62,160 bases of DNA from Blastocatellia bacterium (lineage in GTDB: Bacteria; Acidobacteriota; Blastocatellia; Pyrinomonadales; Pyrinomonadaceae). The notes under the pieces were generated by a model that was given only the letters and a program-made list of their open reading frames with translations, made no database searches and was not told the DNA's origin. The stretch covers positions 996 to 63,155 of the forward strand of contig DNND01000104.1 of assembly GCA_003488005.1 (NCBI GenBank). Direction: 5' to 3'. The position numbers and the translations under genes are program-made. Positions 25,209-33,886 of the stretch are shown here, piece after piece; position 1 is the stretch's first letter; every line of letters begins with the position of its first letter.

Positions 25209-25622
25209 TCACAATACAAGTTCAGCTTTCCTAAATCTGTGCCGCAGCTTATTGATGTTTTTCAGCACCTGCGGTTGACTGACAATCCTGCGTTCAAGTT
25301 TTTGTCTACCCGGAAAATCCAACAACATAATCCCCAACAGAATTGTCAAAAAGCCCTGACCTGGCACCCCGGGTATGGACATCACAATTCCCAGAGCGAC
25401 TAACAAAACGCCCAGGATGTTCTTGCCGATGATTCCCAGCAGCCGAATTGCCGGATGCCGTCCGGACCAGAACTCATTCGGCCGATCCTCCTTGAAATAA
25501 TCGGGCGGAATCTTAACAAGGATGAAAGAAACAACCGCCAAACTGATCGCGAAAGTGATGACGAAAAGTAAAACTCCAAGTAGCGCACTCTGCCACGTCA
25601 CCATTGAAAACGAAATCAGCAT
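25209..25622 (-). CDS. PGPGW-type transmembrane protein
   Basis: 137 residues, with two N-terminal helices (about 10-36 and 66-85) and a third around 90-104. The segment GIVMSIPGVPGQGFLTILLG resembles the short PGPGW motif family of putative bacterial membrane proteins (here PGVPGQG). The C-terminus is basic (RQKLERRIVSQPQVLKNINK). Function unknown. It starts 22 bp behind the HD gene stop and is probably cotranscribed. Confidence 0.65.
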   Translation of the reverse strand: MLISFSMVTWQSALLGVLLFVITFAISLAVVSFILVKIPPDYFKEDRPNEFWSGRHPAIRLLGIIGKNILGVLLVALGIVMSIPGVPGQGFLTILLGIMLLDFPGRQKLERRIVSQPQVLKNINKLRHRFRKAELVL

Positions 25623-25644
25623 CCGTAGCAGTTCCCCCTTGTCC

Positions 25645-26220
25645 TTAATTAATGTCGCGGCGCTCGGCCATTAACGAATCCAACACTTCCCGCACAACTG
25701 TCTGCGCGATCGGCGGAAGTTGAAAGTCCGCGGCGATTGCGACTTCCCAAAACTCGTCAAGCCCTTTCGCTCCCGCGCGCTCCAGCGCATAAGCCTGGAC
25801 CAGAAGGTCGATCACGTCGGCTGCTTTCACGATCCGCGCTTCGATGCTCTGCCTCTGTTCATAATCGTCGTACAGCTTTTGGTAATCCGCCTCGGCTGGG
25901 CCAACTCCGGCAACAATATCTGCGAAGGCTTGACCTTCAGCGATCTTTCTCGCCTCGGCGCCAAAATAATGGGTCGCGGTTCGCGGCATGTCACCAACGC
26001 GCGTCTCGGCCCAGTCGTGCAGTAACGCCATGCGCAACACCCGCTCCACCTCAATCTGCAAACCACGCGAGGCAATCTCATCTGCCAGCAGCATCGCCGT
26101 AACACTCACACCAAAAGAATGCGACGCCACCGACTCAGTTCCGTTCGGCAGACCGCGCAGCGTCCAACCCGTGCGATCCAGGCGCTTCAGACGTTGCAAC
26201 TCTATTAAGGTGTTAAGCAT
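25645..26220 (-). CDS. HD-domain phosphohydrolase (YfbR-like 5'-nucleotidase)
   Basis: 191 residues. HD site residues: H34 (ESVASHSFGV), H68-D69 (LLHDWAETRVGDMPR) and D136 region (KAADVIDLLVQA). The layout matches YfbR-like HD hydrolases that remove phosphate from deoxynucleoside 5'-monophosphates. The substrate is inferred from family only. First gene of a minus-strand group with two small membrane proteins. Confidence 0.85.
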   Translation of the reverse strand: MLNTLIELQRLKRLDRTGWTLRGLPNGTESVASHSFGVSVTAMLLADEIASRGLQIEVERVLRMALLHDWAETRVGDMPRTATHYFGAEARKIAEGQAFADIVAGVGPAEADYQKLYDDYEQRQSIEARIVKAADVIDLLVQAYALERAGAKGLDEFWEVAIAADFQLPPIAQTVVREVLDSLMAERRDIN

Positions 26221-26348
26221 GACTCTTGACTACTTTAACGCGCCCTGGTGACGAGCAACAACACGTCTGCTTCCGAGCGGTGCTGAAATAACAAAGCGGC
26301 GGTGCGATTGCTCGCACCACCGCTCTCTCGTTTTCTCGGAAGTTGAAA

Positions 26349-27167
26349 CTACTGTCTCGTTGTGCCGGCGCTCGCAGATTGCGTCAGCATCAGATTGAAG
26401 GTCGTGCCTTTCTCCAGCCGCAGATTTCCACCTTGTAATGAAAGCACCGAGCTCCCCTCGACCGAGGTGTTGCTCGACTGCGAAATCTGAATTCCGCCAA
26501 GCGAACGACCGACTCCCGTCGTCGTGTTGCCGACGACGTTGGTAGTCGAATCCACAGTCGAACCAAGCGCTGACGTTGTGCCGCCAACCACATTGCCGAC
26601 CGTCGAAGTGGTGGAACTAACAGCGCCGCCAAGCAGGCTGCTATTGCCGGATGATGAACTGCGAGAACTGCCGGCACTTGACCGCGACGATGTCGAGCTG
26701 CCGGCGTCGGCAAATAGGTCATCGTTGCCCGCGCGCGCATTTGCGGTGCTGTTGACGACAGAAGTTATCGTTGCTGCAATCGGCATATTCAACGAACCGC
26801 CTTCAAGACGATCAAAGAGAAGTCCAACTCGCGATTCGCCGCTGCTCTTGCTCTTCTGGCTCACTTCCGTAACGTGGCCCACCAGTCGGGAACCTTTGCC
26901 GACAACTGTGCGGCCTTGCGACTTGATGGCCTGCGTGGTCTTCAATACAACCTGATCGCCGACCTTGGCCTTGCGCGCATCGATGGTGCTTTGCAACTCG
27001 CCCGCCAGACGCGTTCCGGAATCCAGGTTGATGCTCTTGTTTGCTGCCTGCGCCGCGGCTGAAGTTTGATTGCTTGCGTCGCCGCGCGCACTAGTGTTCG
27101 CGGTCTGCGCATTAATAGCTAAGCCACAAACAAGCGTTAGGCTGATTGTCAGGATGGTTCTCTTCAT
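26349..27167 (-). CDS. Secreted low-complexity protein, unknown
   Basis: 272 residues from the ATG at 27167 (MKRTILTISLTLVCGL), preceded by GAGAGGTGAGAACA. A signal peptide is cleaved near NAQT. Residues about 45-135 form a compact domain (SGTRLAGELQSTIDARKAKV, GDQVVLKTTQAI, VVGKGSRLVGHVTEV) similar in pattern to surface-property or TrbI-like beta domains. Residues about 150-235 are Ser/Thr/Val/Gly repeats. The tail (RLEKGTTFNLMLTQS) recalls a beta strand. No family named. Likely periplasmic or surface protein. Confidence 0.65.
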   Translation of the reverse strand: MKRTILTISLTLVCGLAINAQTANTSARGDASNQTSAAAQAANKSINLDSGTRLAGELQSTIDARKAKVGDQVVLKTTQAIKSQGRTVVGKGSRLVGHVTEVSQKSKSSGESRVGLLFDRLEGGSLNMPIAATITSVVNSTANARAGNDDLFADAGSSTSSRSSAGSSRSSSSGNSSLLGGAVSSTTSTVGNVVGGTTSALGSTVDSTTNVVGNTTTGVGRSLGGIQISQSSNTSVEGSSVLSLQGGNLRLEKGTTFNLMLTQSASAGTTRQ

Positions 27168-27453
27168 TGTTCTCACCTCTCAGTGTTTCGCCTTGCAGGG
27201 CGTTAATAGTCAAAGTCTGTTGGGAAGATTTGATTAGTTCGTCAGTGGACTGCCAGCCATCACGTCGAACTCCAAATTGGTCAGGGAAACCACGACGTTT
27301 GCTAGTGTCAGGATGAAAGAAGTTTAGAGGGCGTTGCCGAAGTCACGGCTACATGAAGGTTGCAAGTTTATTGCAAATGAAAATTACAGGATGAGGTGAT
27401 CGCTCGGACGAATGCCCGGGCGGTGGAATGCTGCTTTCGATTTCGTTTCGTGG
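27168..27453. other. Intergenic, nothing recognised
   Basis: About 290 bp between the secreted low-complexity gene and the metallothionein-like gene. I see no open frame with a ribosome site, no inverted repeat and no terminator with a T-run. It presumably holds the promoter of the former gene. Confidence 0.5.
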
Positions 27454-27606
27454 TTAGCGACAACCGTCGTGTTCGCAGCCACAACCGATCTCCATCACAT
27501 GCGACTTCTCAGCGTTCTTGCAGTATTCGCTGCAATACTTGCTGTTCTGTTCCGCCGGACAATCGCAGGCTGGATGGGCGCAAATGTTTTCCTGATTATC
27601 TGCCAT
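27454..27606 (-). CDS. Metallothionein-like Cys-rich mini-protein
   Basis: A 50-residue frame (ATG 27606, TAA 27454-27456) encodes MADNQENICAHPACDCPAEQ, then NSKYCSEYCKNAEKSH and IGCGCEHDGCR. It has eight cysteines (C9, C14, C16, C25, C29, C42, C44, C49) and three histidines. Order and spacing parallel bacterial metallothioneins of the SmtA/BmtA type: a CxC-rich start, a central YC(x)xxC zinc-finger-like segment and a GCGxxxxGC end. Such proteins bind Zn2+, Cd2+ or Cu+ through clustered thiolates. A GGCGG motif 7 bp before ATG is a modest ribosome site. The reverse strand is also open for 77 codons, but that product is not protein-like. Confidence 0.8.
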   Translation of the reverse strand: MADNQENICAHPACDCPAEQNSKYCSEYCKNAEKSHVMEIGCGCEHDGCR

Positions 27607-27690
27607 AACATACCGCCGCTTTCTGTGGGTCTTGACTGCTCTTGATCCTAAGACTCCATCATCATGCGGTCAAGTAGTCCCGGCCAAGAT

Positions 27691-28263
27691 TCAAGGCGCC
27701 GGGCGGACCACAATCGTTCGTTGCGCGCTGCCCAGCGTAAGCACCAATGGGCGGTCTATTTGCAGCGGATGCTCTTCGCCGTCGATGCTGATAAGAAGAT
27801 TTGTAGTCGCGCGGCTAACCGGAGCAGTGTTCTCGACAACAGGTGCGACGCGCGGCAACAAGTTCGTCGCGATGATGCGCCAGGTTGACGGTGAGCAACG
27901 AATGCGAATACCGGGCGTGTCGGTTTCAAAAGCCTCGCCAACCGCGAGCGCGTCCGCTTTGAACAAGCCTTCGCCACAGCGCACGCCGCTGCTGTCGTAG
28001 AAGGTCACCAATCCTGACACTAATGCGTAAGAAACGGTGCTCGAGTTTTTTACGACCATGCGAATGTTGGTGACTGGCGAATCCGCAGTGCCATTCAGCG
28101 CAGTCGTGCGCAAAGATCCTTCGAGCGCAGAAGCGCCGGCGGCGTCCAGCGCCACGGTTGTATCAGTCAGCGCCACGCGCCGCTCACCCGATTCTGTAGG
28201 TTGTTGGGCCATTACGCCGAAAGATGTAATTGCCAGTAGCAACGCGAGCATTATCATTTTCAT
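27691..28263 (-). CDS. Secreted hypothetical protein
   Basis: 190 residues with a signal peptide (MKMIMLALLLAITSFGVMAQ). The mature part is beta-rich with two Cys (VRCGEGLF and IRIRCSPSTW) and reads as an immunoglobulin-like domain (NIRMVVKNSSTVSYALVSGL, VTFYDSSGVRCG). No family recognised. GGAG lies 9 bp before the ATG. It precedes the metallothionein-like gene by 84 bp on the same strand; cotranscription is possible. Confidence 0.65.
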   Translation of the reverse strand: MKMIMLALLLAITSFGVMAQQPTESGERRVALTDTTVALDAAGASALEGSLRTTALNGTADSPVTNIRMVVKNSSTVSYALVSGLVTFYDSSGVRCGEGLFKADALAVGEAFETDTPGIRIRCSPSTWRIIATNLLPRVAPVVENTAPVSRATTNLLISIDGEEHPLQIDRPLVLTLGSAQRTIVVRPAP

Positions 28264-28456
28264 TAGTTGTCGCTCCAGTTCTTTAACCGCCGGATGTGCA
28301 AAGGGTGGCAGCCATTTTAGTGCCAGACTCAGTCAGTAGCAACATTATCCGATTGACGGTAGTGGGTCAGTTTGAAGGTGACAATGTTGAACAGTCAGCC
28401 CAACTTCGCACTTAATACATTGAACATTCCCGTTGGTGCGCATATCCTCTCCGCGC

Positions 28457-28762
28457 ATGAAATACACTCCAGCGATCAAGGAAAGAATTATAACTGCCTT
28501 AACGGGCAAGCTCCCGAATCAGCGGCTAGGCCCGTGCGCCTTGTGTGGGACAGCAGCGTGGTTCCCCAGCGACGGCTTCGTATTGATTTCTGTAACGATG
28601 GACGCGCCGAATTTGGTCTTCGGTGGCCCGGCTCTCCCATCAATCGCACTCATATGCTCGAATTGCGGCAATACCCACCTATTGAATCTAAAGGTTCTTG
28701 GTTTAGAGGAATTGCTAAAGCCGGAACCGCAAGCTCAGCCAATGCCGGAGCAGCCAAAATAG
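28457..28762 (+). CDS. Small zinc-ribbon-like protein, unknown
   Basis: 101 residues from the ATG at 28457 (MKYTPAIKERIITALTGKLP). Two CxxC pairs, CALCG and CSNCG, are separated by about 43 residues, as in a zinc ribbon, with TLNL-type strands around them. The tail is Pro/Gln-rich. The stop is one base before the ATG of the next gene, so the two form an operon. Codon use appears more AT-rich than the neighbours, which may mean recent acquisition. A TTG at 28433 is an alternative start. Confidence 0.6.
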   Translation: MKYTPAIKERIITALTGKLPNQRLGPCALCGTAAWFPSDGFVLISVTMDAPNLVFGGPALPSIALICSNCGNTHLLNLKVLGLEELLKPEPQAQPMPEQPK

Positions 28763-28763
28763 G

Positions 28764-29159
28764 ATGCAACCCCAAAACGAAATCGAAGGGCTGGTGCGCG
28801 TCGAAAGAGGACAGGAGCCTCTGCTTACCCCCTACGTCAACCCAAGAAGGCTTGGAATGAAAATCGTATCCAATCAGGAGCTTTTGGATATAGGCTCAGT
28901 CTCAATCGAGACAGCGTTGTATTTTACTTTATTTGGAGTGTCATCTGGTGGTTTGATTGCGTCAATCGCGGCACTCACAACAGGGAACATTACAAATCCG
29001 TTTGTTTGGGCCGGTTGGATTGCAGCCTTGATCGTGTCGGTTTTTGGGGCTGTGGGATTTGGTTTTCTTTCGTATTTCTCTTGGCAAAAAGGCAAGAAGC
29101 GCATCACCTTAATTGAAAGGGAAAGCGCGGCAAGAGAAGTTGAACTGCTCGGTCGGTAA
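28764..29159 (+). CDS. Two-helix membrane protein, unknown
   Basis: 131 residues. Two transmembrane helices (about 46-72 and 77-104; rich in Gly and Ala) followed by a basic, charged tail (KGKKRITLIERESAAREVEL). Its ATG at 28764 is one base past the stop of the zinc-ribbon gene, giving coupled translation. No family recognised. It ends 2 bp before the convergent larA stop. Confidence 0.6.
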   Translation: MQPQNEIEGLVRVERGQEPLLTPYVNPRRLGMKIVSNQELLDIGSVSIETALYFTLFGVSSGGLIASIAALTTGNITNPFVWAGWIAALIVSVFGAVGFGFLSYFSWQKGKKRITLIERESAAREVELLGR

Positions 29160-29160
29160 A

Positions 29161-30507
29161 TTATTTGTCGAGCAGTGCAACAATATCTTCGATAGACCAG
29201 CAACTCAAAAATGGCCCACTACCCGATTGACTCGAGCCGCGATCTGTCTTGACCAGCGGCAAGAGTGCAGCGCCGCGCGGAAGGATGAAACCATTCGCAG
29301 CGTTTTCAAGTTGATTCATTACCTCGTTGAGCGAGTGAGCAGGAATCATTCGCATACTACGAACCTGCTCGTGCGGCAATTCTGAAATTAGAAAGACTCG
29401 GAAACGCTCAGTTTTCGTTAGCAAAGACCACGCGGTTTGCCCGTTTACCTCATAGCTGTCGCGCAGCCGCGCAGCCAGGGCGCGCGAATCGTTCTCAGCA
29501 AACCATTTCAGAAAATCCGCACGGCCCAAACCATCGCCACATTCCGCAAGCAACACAATCGTGCCGCCTTCGTTCGTAGCCTGCGCCGCCATCTCGAGCG
29601 CTTTGTGCGCCTGGATCAAGTTGATGTCCCAGGGCGAGCCGCCACAACTAACGATAACCAAATCGCGCCGCTCAGCGATGTCGACAGAATGCGTTGCGAG
29701 ATATGCTTCGCAGCCCGCGCGATGAGCCGCGCGCCAGTGGCCCGCATAGACGTGGACCACCCGGCCCCGGCTGTCGACGACAGTATTCACACTGAAGTGC
29801 GGCTCGATCAGGGTCGCGATGCGTTCGCATTCTTCATTAACTGGATTGCCGTCTAACTTGCCGGTATCGACACCCGCGCGCCGCCCACCAGTTTCAAAGT
29901 CGAGCGCCAGCATGTGCGTCGCTTCAATCGTTCGCGCCGCTGCCAGCCCCGGACAGATTGACTTGCGGCCTCCATTGAAGCCTGCAAAATAATGAAACCC
30001 AATCGCGCTAGTGAGGATGACGCGAGAAAAATCCTTGAGTGCGCGGTTGACTTCGACCGGCGTGCCGCGGTCCGTGACACCAAGCGAAACGAGAGCAGTG
30101 GAATCATCAGCGTCGTGATTGAGAGTGCGCACGCGCTGAGCAATGAATGGCGTCAACAACTCACTTTTTTCTTCATCAGTCACACGGCGATGTATGCCGG
30201 TGGCAAAAATAATTGCAATGTCCGAAGGCGCCACGCCCGCTTGAATCAAGCGGCGCACCAGCAGATTGGTAATCTGCGCGCTGCCGGTGGCACGCGTCGC
30301 GTCTGAGACGACGATGAGGACGGTATCGCCGGCGGAGAAAAGTTCGTCGAGGGGCGGCGATCCGATTGTGTCACTAAATGCCGCGCCAATCTCAACGTCG
30401 GTCAGTGGTTTTTCATTAGCGGGATTTGTTTCCAGCACCTGGAAGCGTGAGGCGTCGAAACTAAAAGTCTGTGTGCCGCGTCCGTAGCCTAATTGTATTT
30501 CAGTCAT
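29161..30507 (-). CDS. larA: Nickel-dependent lactate racemase-type enzyme (LarA)
   Basis: 448 residues of the LarA (DUF2088) family. The pincer-cofactor ligands line up exactly with LarA of Lactobacillus plantarum (H108, K184, H200) at an offset of two: H106 (ATGIHRRV), K182 (FNGGRKSICPG) and H198 (EATHML), with H172 also kept. Family members racemise lactate or related 2-hydroxy acids with a Ni-pincer cofactor. No larB, larC or larE genes are nearby, so cofactor supply and the substrate remain open. An 80-residue gene lies 39 bp upstream. Confidence 0.9.
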   Translation of the reverse strand: MTEIQLGYGRGTQTFSFDASRFQVLETNPANEKPLTDVEIGAAFSDTIGSPPLDELFSAGDTVLIVVSDATRATGSAQITNLLVRRLIQAGVAPSDIAIIFATGIHRRVTDEEKSELLTPFIAQRVRTLNHDADDSTALVSLGVTDRGTPVEVNRALKDFSRVILTSAIGFHYFAGFNGGRKSICPGLAAARTIEATHMLALDFETGGRRAGVDTGKLDGNPVNEECERIATLIEPHFSVNTVVDSRGRVVHVYAGHWRAAHRAGCEAYLATHSVDIAERRDLVIVSCGGSPWDINLIQAHKALEMAAQATNEGGTIVLLAECGDGLGRADFLKWFAENDSRALAARLRDSYEVNGQTAWSLLTKTERFRVFLISELPHEQVRSMRMIPAHSLNEVMNQLENAANGFILPRGAALLPLVKTDRGSSQSGSGPFLSCWSIEDIVALLDK

Positions 30508-30546
30508 GTAAAGACTTTTTGGGACGACGGACGGAAACTCAATTAA

Positions 30547-30789
30547 CTAAGCGCCAAACTCCACCAGCGCGCGCTCGATGACATGCAAAGAAGCAAAGTC
30601 TGATTCGCCCGCTGTGCGCGCTTCGGATAGCCATTTGCGCAGTTGCCGAGCTTCTTCGAGCGAGACAATGCGGCAGGCTCCGGTCAAGGCTAGCGTGACG
30701 AGCGCATCAGGAGCGCCATGCGTCACCAGCGCAGCTTGCAGAGCTGCCTGTTCGCGAAGATCGAGTGTGAGTAAAAGCTTGATCTCCAT
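30547..30789 (-). CDS. Small hypothetical protein upstream of larA
   Basis: 80 residues, acidic, helical by composition (MEIKLLLTLDLREQAALQAA at the start, RKWLSEARTAGESDFASLHV in the middle). No Cys, no signal, no family recognised. It lies between the PLP lyase gene (39 bp upstream) and larA (39 bp downstream), all on the minus strand with short gaps, so the three are likely one transcript. Confidence 0.55.
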   Translation of the reverse strand: MEIKLLLTLDLREQAALQAALVTHGAPDALVTLALTGACRIVSLEEARQLRKWLSEARTAGESDFASLHVIERALVEFGA

Positions 30790-30828
30790 AAACCGTTCAA
30801 CGAGCCACTGTCATAGTTTGGAAGTCAG

Positions 30829-32034
30829 TCAGCTCTTATCGAGCGCTTGAGTGATATCGGCGATTATGTCCGTCGCTGCTTCAATGCCGACTGCAAAACG
30901 TACCGTCGCAGCAGAAACACCCGCGGCCTCGAGCTGCTGATCGCTAAAGCCTGCGTGCGATGAATAGAGTGGATAACTGGCAAGCGTTTCCACGCCGCCG
31001 AGCGAAGGCGCGGTACGCACGAGCTCTAGCGAATTGAAAAGCGTTTCAACTTCGGGTTCACCGCCCACTACATCGATCGCAACGACGCCGCCGAAGCCGC
31101 TCATTTGCCGGCTCGCTAATGCGTGACCGGGATCGTCTTCCAGACCGGGGTAGTAAACACGCGCAACTTTTGGATGTTTGTGCAAGGCTCGCGCCAATGC
31201 CAGTGCGTTGTCGCAGGAGGCGCGCACGCGCAAAGCTACCGTCTTCATGCCTCGGGAAAGAAGGTAAGCAGCGGCAGGATCGAGCGTGGTGCCGACCATC
31301 ACCGATGTCTGTCGCGCGCGCTCGATGAATTCTTTGCTGCCGGTTAACGCGCCTGCGGTCAGGTCCGAGTGACCGCCCAAATATTTTGTGGCGCTGTGCA
31401 TCACGGCATCAATGCCATGTTCAATCGGTCGTTGCAACACGGGCGATGCAAACGTGTTATCGACCACGGAAAAAAGTTTCGCCTGGCGGCAAACGTCCGC
31501 AACCATGTCCAGGTCGACGATGCGATTAAGCGGATTCGCTGGGGTCTCAAACCAGAAAACCCTGGAATGCTCGCCGGCGATTTCAGCGAGGTTAGGAATT
31601 TCGTCGAGCGAAACAAAACGAGTGTTGATTCCCAAATGGCTAAAGACTTTGGTCAGCACTTTCACTGTGCCGCCGTAGATCGAGTCGCAGGCGATCACTT
31701 CATCACCGGCTTGGCACACGGTTGCCAGCGCGCAAAATGTTGCCGCCGAGCCTGAGGATGTGACCAGCGCCGTCTCAGCGCCTTCAAGTTCAGCGATTTT
31801 CCTTTCGGCCTCGGCAACGGTGGGGTTGGCATAACGCGAATAGAAGTAAGCGTCGGTTAACTCTCCGCGCGCATAACGCCGCATTTGATCAAAGTTTTCG
31901 AAAGCGAAAGTTGCGGTATGAAAAACGGGCGAGACAACTGCGCCGTGCGGCTGTTCATGGGTGAGTTCGCCACCGTGGACCGCCAGCGTAGCTTGAGAGA
32001 ATTTATTTTCCGGCGTGGAATTGTTCGCAGTCAT
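30829..32034 (-). CDS. PLP-dependent Cys/Met metabolism enzyme (cystathionine gamma-synthase/lyase or methionine gamma-lyase)
   Basis: 401 residues from the ATG at 32034 (MTANNSTPENKFSQATLAVH); the frame stays open upstream over the end of another gene but that is not protein-like. Family marks: YSRYANPT (65-72), SSGSAA, VVDNTF with D192, and the PLP lysine K217 in SATKYLGGHSDLTAG. It belongs to the Cys/Met-metabolism fold-type I enzymes that form or break C-S bonds of cystathionine, homocysteine or methionine. Sequence alone does not separate synthase from lyase. No met genes are adjacent. Confidence 0.9.
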   Translation of the reverse strand: MTANNSTPENKFSQATLAVHGGELTHEQPHGAVVSPVFHTATFAFENFDQMRRYARGELTDAYFYSRYANPTVAEAERKIAELEGAETALVTSSGSAATFCALATVCQAGDEVIACDSIYGGTVKVLTKVFSHLGINTRFVSLDEIPNLAEIAGEHSRVFWFETPANPLNRIVDLDMVADVCRQAKLFSVVDNTFASPVLQRPIEHGIDAVMHSATKYLGGHSDLTAGALTGSKEFIERARQTSVMVGTTLDPAAAYLLSRGMKTVALRVRASCDNALALARALHKHPKVARVYYPGLEDDPGHALASRQMSGFGGVVAIDVVGGEPEVETLFNSLELVRTAPSLGGVETLASYPLYSSHAGFSDQQLEAAGVSAATVRFAVGIEAATDIIADITQALDKS

Positions 32035-32144
32035 GCAGCGCAAGCTCGAAGCGAAGCTGGAGTAGCGCGGCCAGCTTAACAAATCTGCCGGATGGAAAAC
32101 AGGCAAACACCGTCGCGACGAGAATGGCACCGGCGCGTTTCTTA

Positions 32145-32852
32145 CTACAGGCGCGCGAGTGCTTTCTGGGCGAGGGCTTTCGATTTGTTTATTTTGGAGG
32201 TCTGATCTCCTGGGCCGCCAATGCTGATGCGCAGATAGGCATTCCCTTTGAGTACATAGAGCGCGCCGCCGACGCGACTGCCGACCCAATAAGCGTCGTC
32301 GCCGATGCCAGTCACCTTTAGCGGAGGGGTTCCTTCCTCCCCTTCTTCTTCGCTTCTTCCACCAGCCTTCTTATCTTTGTCGCGATTTTTCCTGTCACGT
32401 TCGCGTTCCCGTTCTTTTTCTCCAGCGCTACCTTTCTGAAATGTTTCGCGCCAAAAATCCTTAGGATCTTTCGCGTCGGCGCCCTCGCCCTTCTGGGCCA
32501 CTAGCAGGCTTATGGAATTCGAAAACCTCGGCAGCGTAAAGAAGCATTGCGAAATCTGGAAACCTCCGCCTGCTTGTCCGCTCAATTTCGTTTCTTTGAC
32601 AGCTTCGCCCTGGACTGTTTGGATTTCCTTACTTTCCAACATGGCACAGGCATCAACTTTCGGCTTTGCCGTTGTTGCAACCTGGGCTGTGGACGGAGAA
32701 CCCGTCGAAGTTATTTGGCCCGGACTTGATTGCGCAGTGCTGGTTTCCGAAGTGCCCGAAGAAGTATTCGCGGGTTGCGTGGTGGTCGAAGTCTTGCACG
32801 CGCCGATGGCAACGAACAAGAGACAGAACGAAAGCATAGAAATACGGCGCAT
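32145..32852 (-). CDS. Lipoprotein with charged linker, unknown
   Basis: 235 residues from the ATG at 32852, where AAGGAG lies 7 bp upstream. A lipobox VAIGAC gives a lipoprotein, followed by a Ser/Thr-rich linker to about 65. The domain from 70 on starts DACAMLESKEIQTVQGEAVK and contains a Cys pair, a pattern like DUF3558-type lipoproteins. An extremely charged Glu/Arg/Lys stretch at about 147-175 interrupts it before the last strands (GIGDDAYWVGSRVGGALYVL). Function unknown; cell-envelope location is likely. Confidence 0.65.
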   Translation of the reverse strand: MRRISMLSFCLLFVAIGACKTSTTTQPANTSSGTSETSTAQSSPGQITSTGSPSTAQVATTAKPKVDACAMLESKEIQTVQGEAVKETKLSGQAGGGFQISQCFFTLPRFSNSISLLVAQKGEGADAKDPKDFWRETFQKGSAGEKERERERDRKNRDKDKKAGGRSEEEGEEGTPPLKVTGIGDDAYWVGSRVGGALYVLKGNAYLRISIGGPGDQTSKINKSKALAQKALARL

Positions 32853-33021
32853 AAGCACGCTCCTTCAAGCAAAGAATTGAAAGTTTTAGCAGGCGAATTC
32901 TTGCATGGCGTTGTGCTCATCGCAAGCCGTCCTCTCCTGCATGGTCTATCAATACGAATTGGCCCTTGAGGAAAACTTGAGTCCGGCTGACTAACCCGGG
33001 GTTGCCGGCATCCTAAAAATG

Positions 33022-33046
33022 AAAAAGGCCACCCGAGGTGGCCTTT
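33022..33046 (-). terminator. Rho-independent terminator
   Basis: Perfect 10-bp stem AAAGGCCACC (33024-33033) with GGTGGCCTTT (33037-33046) and a 3-nt loop. On the minus strand it runs into TTTTTCATTTTT. It lies 28 bp behind the stop of the zinc-ribbon/receiver gene at 33074. Confidence 0.9.
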
Positions 33047-33073
33047 CAACTATCGGGTTATTGAAAACGTAGC

Positions 33074-33844
33074 TTACAACGCTGCCACGCCATTGACGTG
33101 ATTAAAGTCCTTATAGAGATCGTTGTATTCGCGCAACCGATGTTCGATAAGCCGTGGCATTTCATCTACCTCATTGAGATTGATTATCGCATTGACGTTG
33201 TTTAGAAACGCTGCATGCGGATCCATGGTTCGCAGTGACGGCGACAACAGGACAAAAAAGACCCGGCGGCGCTGCGCCGGCCTGAGTATGCTGATCTCAC
33301 GTGTCACATAGACAGTTCCCTGTTCAACCGGATCAAAGCGCGCATCAAGGACCACGACGTCCAACTGGTTTTCACGCATTCTGTCCACTGCCTGACGTGT
33401 ATCGTTGGCCACAAAGACTTGGTAACCGTTGTCACTAAGCGCGACAGCTACGCTTTCGCGATTCTCTTCCAGTACGCACACTAAGGCTTTTCGCGGGTTC
33501 CACGATGGCCTGACAGCTTCCGAAGTGTGCCCGTTGGGAAGGGATTGGCCTGCGAGTTTGGAAAGCAATTCCAGCAGCATGTCCGCGGCCGATGCGTTGG
33601 GCTTCGCTTCCTCGCGGCTGCCCTCAACTTCAAAGAGCGGCGCCGGATTTGGCTGTTCAAAACGGGAATTTCCCGTAGCGGGCGAATCTCCCAGGGCGAC
33701 GGCACTTTGTTCCAAGGCTGGATTGGGCGGCGCAAACTCGACGGTGCTGTTACATTTCGGGCAACGAATACTAAAGGAACTGGGTGGCACCTTCGTCTCA
33801 TCGACCTGCAATCGCGAAGCGCATTTCTGGCAAGAGATAATCAT
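33074..33844 (-). CDS. Zinc-ribbon plus receiver-like domain protein
   Basis: 256 residues. The N-terminus is an MJ0042-type zinc finger (CQKCASRLQVDETKVP...IRCPKCNSTVEF; C5, C8, C28, C31). A Pro/Ala linker follows. Residues about 122-240 look like a CheY receiver: LVCVLEENRESVAVALSDNG for strand 1, VVVLDARFD with the phospho-acceptor-like Asp, then a FFVLLSPS strand, but the K of the last strand is not clear. It sits 42 bp upstream-to-downstream of pilT on the same strand, so it is probably a pilus or motility regulator. Soluble. A strong terminator follows. Confidence 0.75.
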   Translation of the reverse strand: MIISCQKCASRLQVDETKVPPSSFSIRCPKCNSTVEFAPPNPALEQSAVALGDSPATGNSRFEQPNPAPLFEVEGSREEAKPNASAADMLLELLSKLAGQSLPNGHTSEAVRPSWNPRKALVCVLEENRESVAVALSDNGYQVFVANDTRQAVDRMRENQLDVVVLDARFDPVEQGTVYVTREISILRPAQRRRVFFVLLSPSLRTMDPHAAFLNNVNAIINLNEVDEMPRLIEHRLREYNDLYKDFNHVNGVAAL

Positions 33845-33886
33845 AAAGTGAAAGTTGTTGGCTGAAGTTTTTTTCAGGGCAAAGGG

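Noticed and set aside
27412..27645. 77-codon plus-strand frame opposite the metallothionein-like gene
   Set aside because: Composition is not protein-like and there is no ribosome site; the minus-strand Cys pattern explains the sequence.
32035..32289. 85-residue N-terminal extension of the PLP lyase
   Set aside because: The added residues are Arg/Pro/Ser-rich, overlap the end of the lipoprotein gene and match no family start.
32904..32993. 29-codon plus-strand frame near the terminator at 33022
   Set aside because: No ribosome site and no recognisable pattern.
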